From contig CAYVJA010000084.1 of assembly GCA_964451605.1 (NCBI GenBank), positions 1-8,735 of the forward strand: a DNA stretch of 8,735 bases, read 5' to 3'. Numbering within the stretch: the stretch's first letter is position 1; each line of letters opens with the position of its first letter. Shown piece after piece: positions 4,982-8,735 of this stretch. Under the pieces are notes generated by a model that made no database searches, was not told where the DNA came from, and worked only from the letters and a program-made list of their open reading frames with translations. The translations under genes were made by a program, and so were the position numbers. This stretch comes from JAQVSH01 sp964451605 (lineage in GTDB: Bacteria; Bacteroidota; Bacteroidia; Bacteroidales; UBA4181).

Positions 4982-5581
4982 ATGAACCGAATCCTTCTCT
5001 CACTTATTATTGCCCCTCTGTTTTCCCTATCGGCCACAGCGCAGTTTTCGTATGGAATAAAATCGGGCATCAGTCTGGCATCCATGTCGAACATTGAGCA
5101 GTCGAATGTCCGCACGGGCTATTTTGCAGGTGGTGTAGCAGAATACTCCTTCTGTAATTACTTCGGCCTTCAGACAGAGCTGCTCTACTCCCTTCAGGGA
5201 GTGCAATTCAACGGCGAAACCACGGTCGGTGATATGATGGGCATAAAAACTGAAGGGGCTTTACGAATCAACTATATCAATATCCCCCTGCTGGCTAAGT
5301 TCCGTGTTATGGAGGGTCTTTGGGCCGAGTCCGGACCCCAATTTGGCTTTGCGGTAATGGCTAAATCGAAGTTAGATCTGGTCGACCACGAATCGATGGG
5401 ATTTCACAAAATGGATCGCGATACCTACAAAACGCACGACACCTCTCTGGCCTTTGGCTTCAGTGTTGGCTGTTCAGAAAAAGTACGACTTGTTGCACGA
5501 TATCAGCTGGGCTTAACCGACGTAACCTCTGGATCAAGAAATAGGGTTCTTCAACTGGGCCTCGACTATCGCTTCCGATAA
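4982..5581 (+). CDS. PorT-like outer membrane beta-barrel protein
   Basis: This 199-residue protein belongs to the small porin-like outer-membrane barrel group (PorT/OMP_b-brl_2 type) common in Bacteroidota. Residues 1-20 are a signal peptide (MNRILLSLIIAPLF, then SATA before QFSYG). The mature part alternates hydrophobic and polar residues in about eight strands. The first strand, FSYGIKSGISLASMS, is the typical opening. YFGLQTELLYSLQG and INYINIPLLAKFRV (YINIPLL is a hallmark of the family) are internal strands, and LQLGLDYRFR is the terminal strand. It likely sits in the outer membrane; a transport or adhesion role is not evident. It is preceded directly by repeat locus III and followed by a 115-bp A/T-rich spacer without a clear terminator. 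The gene stands alone on the plus strand, convergent with the DUF4276 gene. Confidence 0.85.
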   Translation: MNRILLSLIIAPLFSLSATAQFSYGIKSGISLASMSNIEQSNVRTGYFAGGVAEYSFCNYFGLQTELLYSLQGVQFNGETTVGDMMGIKTEGALRINYINIPLLAKFRVMEGLWAESGPQFGFAVMAKSKLDLVDHESMGFHKMDRDTYKTHDTSLAFGFSVGCSEKVRLVARYQLGLTDVTSGSRNRVLQLGLDYRFR

Positions 5582-5696
5582 AAGAATGTTTTCTTCCTTC
5601 ATCGTGTCCGGAGCGAATCGTTCCTGAATCATAAAACTCACAAAAAAAACATTTCTCGGAAAACCATAGAATTACAACCGAATGCTTAGGATATCC

Positions 5697-6368
5697 TTAT
5701 TGCATAAAGTGTAATAAATGGAGGGCAGCTCTCACCGACTCTTCAAATTTCAGATAGGAAGGGAGGACTCTCAATCTGTTCAAGTCTATCTTCTGTCCAA
5801 TAGGCAAGTAGAGGTTGCTAATTGTCAACTCGCGTCTTCTCCTTTTCGATTTATCCTGCACGGAGATACGGAGGGCATTTTGGAGCACACGTTTGGGATC
5901 AGCAATTGTCTCAGGAGATCGATGTATCCCTAAATCAAAGTCTGTTTTCAATGAACCGATTTCTCGTTTAAATAGCTCAGTATCGGCTAACATCCAGGAT
6001 TCAACCATCTGAACCGGCACAATAATGGAACATACCTTACAGTAAGTCTGGTCGTTCATCGCCTCTAATGCCTGAACTGCAGGATGAATCTTTGTTCTGA
6101 AAGCCCTTTCGTCTGTTTCCTCATCGGCATCTGTATGGATGCATAAGATCATGATACCATAAGCGCTAATTCCCTTTTTCGAGGCCTCCAGTACCTGATC
6201 CTTAAAACACAAATCCGTCTTTGTGATGATGATGGAATTAAGTTCAATTTCAATATCTCCCTTGCACTCAATGGCTACGTTATCGAAAGTTCTTTTAACC
6301 ACACTTTCTAAAAAACGTTGATCAGTAGATCCTTCGGTAAAAAGCCCGGCATAAATCGTTCTGCTCAT
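5697..6368 (-). CDS. DUF4276 family TOPRIM-like protein, probable effector nuclease of a defence pair
   Basis: This 223-residue protein matches my recollection of DUF4276. Its visible motifs fit a TOPRIM-like metal centre: GLFTEGSTDQRF (residues 8-19, Glu12, the place of the TOPRIM catalytic Glu), ILCIHTDADEETDE (74-87, Asp80 and Asp82 as a DxD pair), and VPVQMVESWMLAD (117-129, Glu123 and Trp125), the most conserved patch of the family. A basic run KSKRRRR lies at 173-179. The start is 2 nt after the stop of the upstream ATPase gene, so translation is coupled and the products probably act together. ATPase plus TOPRIM pairs occur in OLD-type, PARIS and AbiL-like anti-phage systems; membership of a specific named system cannot be fixed here. 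Nuclease activity is inference. The A/T-richer composition (25 G/C in 6181-6240 against 34 in 8101-8160) fits acquired DNA. Confidence 0.8.
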   Translation of the reverse strand: MSRTIYAGLFTEGSTDQRFLESVVKRTFDNVAIECKGDIEIELNSIIITKTDLCFKDQVLEASKKGISAYGIMILCIHTDADEETDERAFRTKIHPAVQALEAMNDQTYCKVCSIIVPVQMVESWMLADTELFKREIGSLKTDFDLGIHRSPETIADPKRVLQNALRISVQDKSKRRRRELTISNLYLPIGQKIDLNRLRVLPSYLKFEESVRAALHLLHFMQ

Positions 6369-6370
6369 AA

Positions 6371-7771
6371 TTAATCAAGCTCATTCACGGTGAGTCGAAA
6401 ATCCGATGACTGCAAGTAACATTTTACGGTTGTGAGTGTAAGTTTTCTTTCCTGTTCGGGGAAGTTAAGTGTTCCCTGTACATCATCGTCAATAATCACA
6501 GGGAGTATTTTTGTAACATTCAACTTAATCCGCTTATTTCCAACATCTTTAATACGAGTCCTCATTTGCGAGAAATGCATGGATACATTTCTATCGTTTC
6601 TCCAGCGAATGGTATCATTAACAAGAACAGGCGAATGTGTGTTAACGATAACCTGCCTCAAGGGGTTTCCCGGGTCAGAAAAGTCAGTACTGAGATCCTT
6701 CAATAATTGCATCATACTTTTCATCCGCGATGGATGAATTCCATTTTCAGGTTCCTCGAAACAGAGGAGACCAGTATGCTTGTCATCGAATTCCATAATA
6801 CACAGAGCCAATAACCGAAGCGTTCCTTCAGACAGGACTCTGGATGTAAAATATTTACCATCTTCACCTTTTAATTTGATGAGGAATTGACGGTCGGCCT
6901 TCTCATCAGAAACGATAACCTCGGTAAACTCAGGAAGAAAGCTGTTGAGCTTTCTGGAAATCTCAGTGATGCTGTATTCATCCATCTGTCTTATTCGGAA
7001 CAGGGCAGCTGCCATATTCTTGCCGCTGGGAGTAATAGCATCTTTCATGCCGGGCTCTTGTTTGGTAGGTTCTCGAAGATCCTCAGGATTGAGTTTGAGA
7101 AACTTCCATGACTTCATCTCCTCTTTTACAGCATAAGCATGGGGGAAGTCCACAGAGTTAATTTTACCAAGCACTGTTTGAGAGATGGAGTCTGCGGGAG
7201 TGGCTTTACCTCCTTGTTTGCCATCCTGACGAATCTTAATGGCCATTTTGTCCCCTTCGTATGCTGTTTTAATAAATGGCTCCCGTGAACCGCCGGCACG
7301 AAGTGTTTTTGCAAGTGCTCTGGTTTCTTTAAGCAGATATTTCTTGACCCATTTATCCTCTTGTTGGCTGATTTTTTCGAGGCTTTCGTATTTTACATAT
7401 AAATCTTCGAAACTGTGTTCGTTGGGCTTTCGATGGATTACAAGGCAATAGCGCAGCCGCGTATTATTAAGTTCAGCATGTCCTCCCCATTTGTCCTGAA
7501 CCATTCTATTAACCAGCATTTCAACGACAAACTCCATTTCGTTGGCGTACCACTCTTCCCCAAATTGCGTAAAAAGTTCGCTCGAGTTCCCACGTTGTGC
7601 TCCAAATGCCGTTTTCAAATCATCTTCTGCCAGACTTGAAAGCAAAGAAAGGGCATCAAACAGATTGCTTTTCCCTGAAGCATTTGTCCCGGCAATTACT
7701 GTGAGCGGAGTGAATTCCATCTCAAAATCCTGAAAGGACTTGAATCCACTAATTTTGATGTAGGTTATCAT
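6371..7771 (-). CDS. RecF/OLD-like ABC-type ATPase (AAA_21), probable sensor of a defence pair
   Basis: This 466-residue ATPase belongs to the RecF/SMC-like group annotated as AAA_21 or COG4637. The N-terminus MITYIKISGFKSFQDFEMEF is the classic opening strand pair. Walker A is GTNASGKSN (28-36). The middle (about 85-250) is a lysine-rich, probably helical insert. The ABC signature is LSEGTLRLLAL (313-323), Walker B with the catalytic Glu is GLLCFEEPENGIHP (334-347), and the switch His is in IVNTHSP (375-381). All catalytic elements are intact. A clear promoter lies at 7817-7846. The gene is first in a two-gene unit, with the DUF4276 gene 2 nt downstream. In known two-gene systems of this design the ATPase senses a phage product and unleashes the TOPRIM partner; that role here is inferred from architecture. 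Confidence 0.87.
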   Translation of the reverse strand: MITYIKISGFKSFQDFEMEFTPLTVIAGTNASGKSNLFDALSLLSSLAEDDLKTAFGAQRGNSSELFTQFGEEWYANEMEFVVEMLVNRMVQDKWGGHAELNNTRLRYCLVIHRKPNEHSFEDLYVKYESLEKISQQEDKWVKKYLLKETRALAKTLRAGGSREPFIKTAYEGDKMAIKIRQDGKQGGKATPADSISQTVLGKINSVDFPHAYAVKEEMKSWKFLKLNPEDLREPTKQEPGMKDAITPSGKNMAAALFRIRQMDEYSITEISRKLNSFLPEFTEVIVSDEKADRQFLIKLKGEDGKYFTSRVLSEGTLRLLALCIMEFDDKHTGLLCFEEPENGIHPSRMKSMMQLLKDLSTDFSDPGNPLRQVIVNTHSPVLVNDTIRWRNDRNVSMHFSQMRTRIKDVGNKRIKLNVTKILPVIIDDDVQGTLNFPEQERKLTLTTVKCYLQSSDFRLTVNELD

Positions 7772-7816
7772 ACGTTGTCAATTTAGGCAGATGACTCTGA
7801 TATGCCAACAGAAAGT

Positions 7817-7846
7817 CAAAGATAACTGAACCGCCGAATTTGTCAA
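7817..7846 (-). promoter_or_regulatory. Bacteroides-type promoter of the ATPase-DUF4276 unit
   Basis: On the minus strand TTG (7846-7844) is followed after 19 bp by TATCTTTG (7824-7817), a full match to the Bacteroides -33/-7 pattern. The start point would be near 7810, giving a leader of about 40 nt before the ATG at 7771. This gives the cassette its own transcription independent of the GH2 gene upstream. Confidence 0.72.
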
Positions 7847-7861
7847 GGGCAAAATGCATTC

Positions 7862-7900
7862 ACCATTTACCATTAACCATTTGCGCGAAGCGCGTCAGTG
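7862..7900. repeat. Short composite repeat, locus IV, between the GH2 and ATPase genes
   Basis: Three ACCATT heptamers (7862-7881) run directly into GCGCGAAGCGC (7883-7893) and then GTCAGTGC. The 25 bases 7869-7893 are identical and co-oriented with 4932-4956 of locus III, so a module junction is conserved, not just the words. The element sits just after the GH2 stop and before the ATPase promoter. Relative to the ATPase gene its orientation is opposite to that of loci I and III. Confidence 0.8.
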
Positions 7901-7904
7901 CACC

Positions 7905-8735
7905 CTACCAATAAGCTTCCGATGAACTGCGGCTTCCCGATCCGGTTTTGTAAGAGAGTGGTTTAATTGGGGGTAAAGCATTAGGTACCTTGGGCTGTTT
8001 TTCGGGTTTTACTTTTGCGGTTTTCAGGGTAACGGAAGCGGCGGGGAGGTTTTCTGACCGAACGGTGAGTTTAATGGTACCTGTGGCGCGGGTGCTCCGT
8101 ATCACCACCAGGGCTCTTCCATTCCAGGCAGATCGCGAGGCAGAGACGTATGAGGTGGTATCGCTGATATCGGCGTTGTCTATGCCGGCAATCACCCCGG
8201 GCCCCGAAACGGAGAATTCTAACCGATTGTCGGCGTCGGCCCTGAGTATCCCTTTGGCATCGGTGAGTTGTACCGCTACAAACGAGAGATCCTGTCCGTC
8301 GGCAGACAGTTTTTTGCGGTCGGGCAGCAGGCGAATGGAAGCCACTTCGCCCGCAGTCTGCAGAATCTTCGACTCCTGTTCTTTGCCGTCTATCACACCC
8401 ACCGCTCTGAGGGTGCCGGACGCATAGGGAACCGAGAAGGTGGCTTTAAATTCAGTGGCTTCCGAGACGGGCTGCTGACCCAGAAGCTGTTTGTTCAGGT
8501 AGAGCCGGACTTCGGGATAGTGTGAATAGACCTCTACATCCAGGTTTTTCCCCTCATAGCCGGGCCAGTTCCAACGTTCCCAGGTGGGCCATACCCCCCA
8601 TCCGGTAACGGTTATCTTACCGGAGGCGGGCTGAGGTTCGCGAACTGCCATATAGAGCTTCTCGTTTTTGTTGTATAACATACTGCGATAGTGCGAGATG
8701 GGCTTCCTCCAGCCCGTCAGATCTATGTCGCCGCA
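7905..8735 (-). CDS. Glycoside hydrolase family 2 (beta-galactosidase-like), C-terminal part
   Basis: This is the last 276 residues of a large enzyme whose catalytic domain lies beyond the right edge. The frame is open from the edge, so the internal Met at 8681 is not the start. The opening residues CGDIDLTGWRKPISHYRS are the typical end of the GH2 TIM barrel in Bacteroidota enzymes. They are followed by a DUF4982-like domain (VTGWGVWPTWERWNWPGYEG, then VEVYSHYPEVRLYLN) and an invasin/Ig-like C-terminal domain (VASIRLLPDRKKLSADGQDL to about TIKLTVRSENL). The last 40 residues are Lys/Pro/Ser-rich and probably disordered. The protein is expected to be periplasmic or surface-located and to cleave beta-galactosides or related glycosides. 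With the GH43 gene at the other edge it suggests a hemicellulose or pectin side-chain utilisation locus. Confidence 0.85.
   Translation of the reverse strand, partial: CGDIDLTGWRKPISHYRSMLYNKNEKLYMAVREPQPASGKITVTGWGVWPTWERWNWPGYEGKNLDVEVYSHYPEVRLYLNKQLLGQQPVSEATEFKATFSVPYASGTLRAVGVIDGKEQESKILQTAGEVASIRLLPDRKKLSADGQDLSFVAVQLTDAKGILRADADNRLEFSVSGPGVIAGIDNADISDTTSYVSASRSAWNGRALVVIRSTRATGTIKLTVRSENLPAASVTLKTAKVKPEKQPKVPNALPPIKPLSYKTGSGSRSSSEAYW

Noticed and set aside
5582..5696. Terminator between the convergent barrel and DUF4276 genes
   Set aside because: Only a weak 6-bp stem with a G-T pair near 5610-5624 and no T-run; not enough to call.
7990..8427. Plus-strand frame opposite the GH2 gene
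   Set aside because: It is a shadow of the GH2 C-terminal domains, which are recognisable on the minus strand up to the window edge.

Overview
The window looks like chromosomal DNA of a member of the Bacteroidales (phylum Bacteroidota). The evidence is a pair of TTG-N19-TAnnTTTG promoters (the Bacteroides -33/-7 type), start codons without Shine-Dalgarno sequences, outer-surface glycoside hydrolases of the polysaccharide-utilisation type, a PorT-like beta-barrel and a DUF6055 protein. I cannot name a genus from the sequence alone.

Layout. Both edges are carbohydrate-degradation genes on the minus strand. On the left is the N-terminal part of a GH43 enzyme (1-559), preceded in the same transcription unit, with a 3-nt gap, by a secreted DUF6055 protein with an HExxH motif (563-1960). 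On the right is the C-terminal part of a GH2 beta-galactosidase-like enzyme (7905-8735). Between them lies an accessory stretch: a SAM-dependent methyltransferase on the plus strand (2762-3535) behind a long structured leader; an N-terminally truncated HelD/UvrD-like helicase on the minus strand (3633-4754); an outer-membrane beta-barrel protein on the plus strand (4982-5581); and a tightly coupled two-gene unit on the minus strand (7771 down to 5697) encoding a RecF/OLD-like ATPase and a DUF4276 TOPRIM-like protein, which looks like a defence cassette.

The most unusual content is intergenic. Four spacers (about 1968-2231, 2317-2525, 4793-4977, 7862-7900) are built from the same small vocabulary of short degenerate repeats: 8-bp A/T-rich units, GCGCGAAGCGC-type palindromes, AGCACTTG units and 7-bp ACCATT units. 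In the first and third spacers the modules occur in the same order and in the same orientation relative to the downstream gene. They run from a TATCTT-containing promoter-like end to ACCATT heptamers that stop a few bases before the start codon, and they share a perfect 55-bp core. These look like modular leaders or a mosaic repeat family rather than random spacer. The two 55-bp cores are in inverted orientation, 2.7 kb apart, and flank the methyltransferase and the truncated helicase.

The second notable non-coding element is the methyltransferase leader (2593-2746). A 9-bp long-range stem closes a multi-branched structure holding three perfect or near-perfect hairpins. I do not recognise it as a known riboswitch class. 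The methyltransferase and the helicase fragment are convergent and share a bidirectional terminator.
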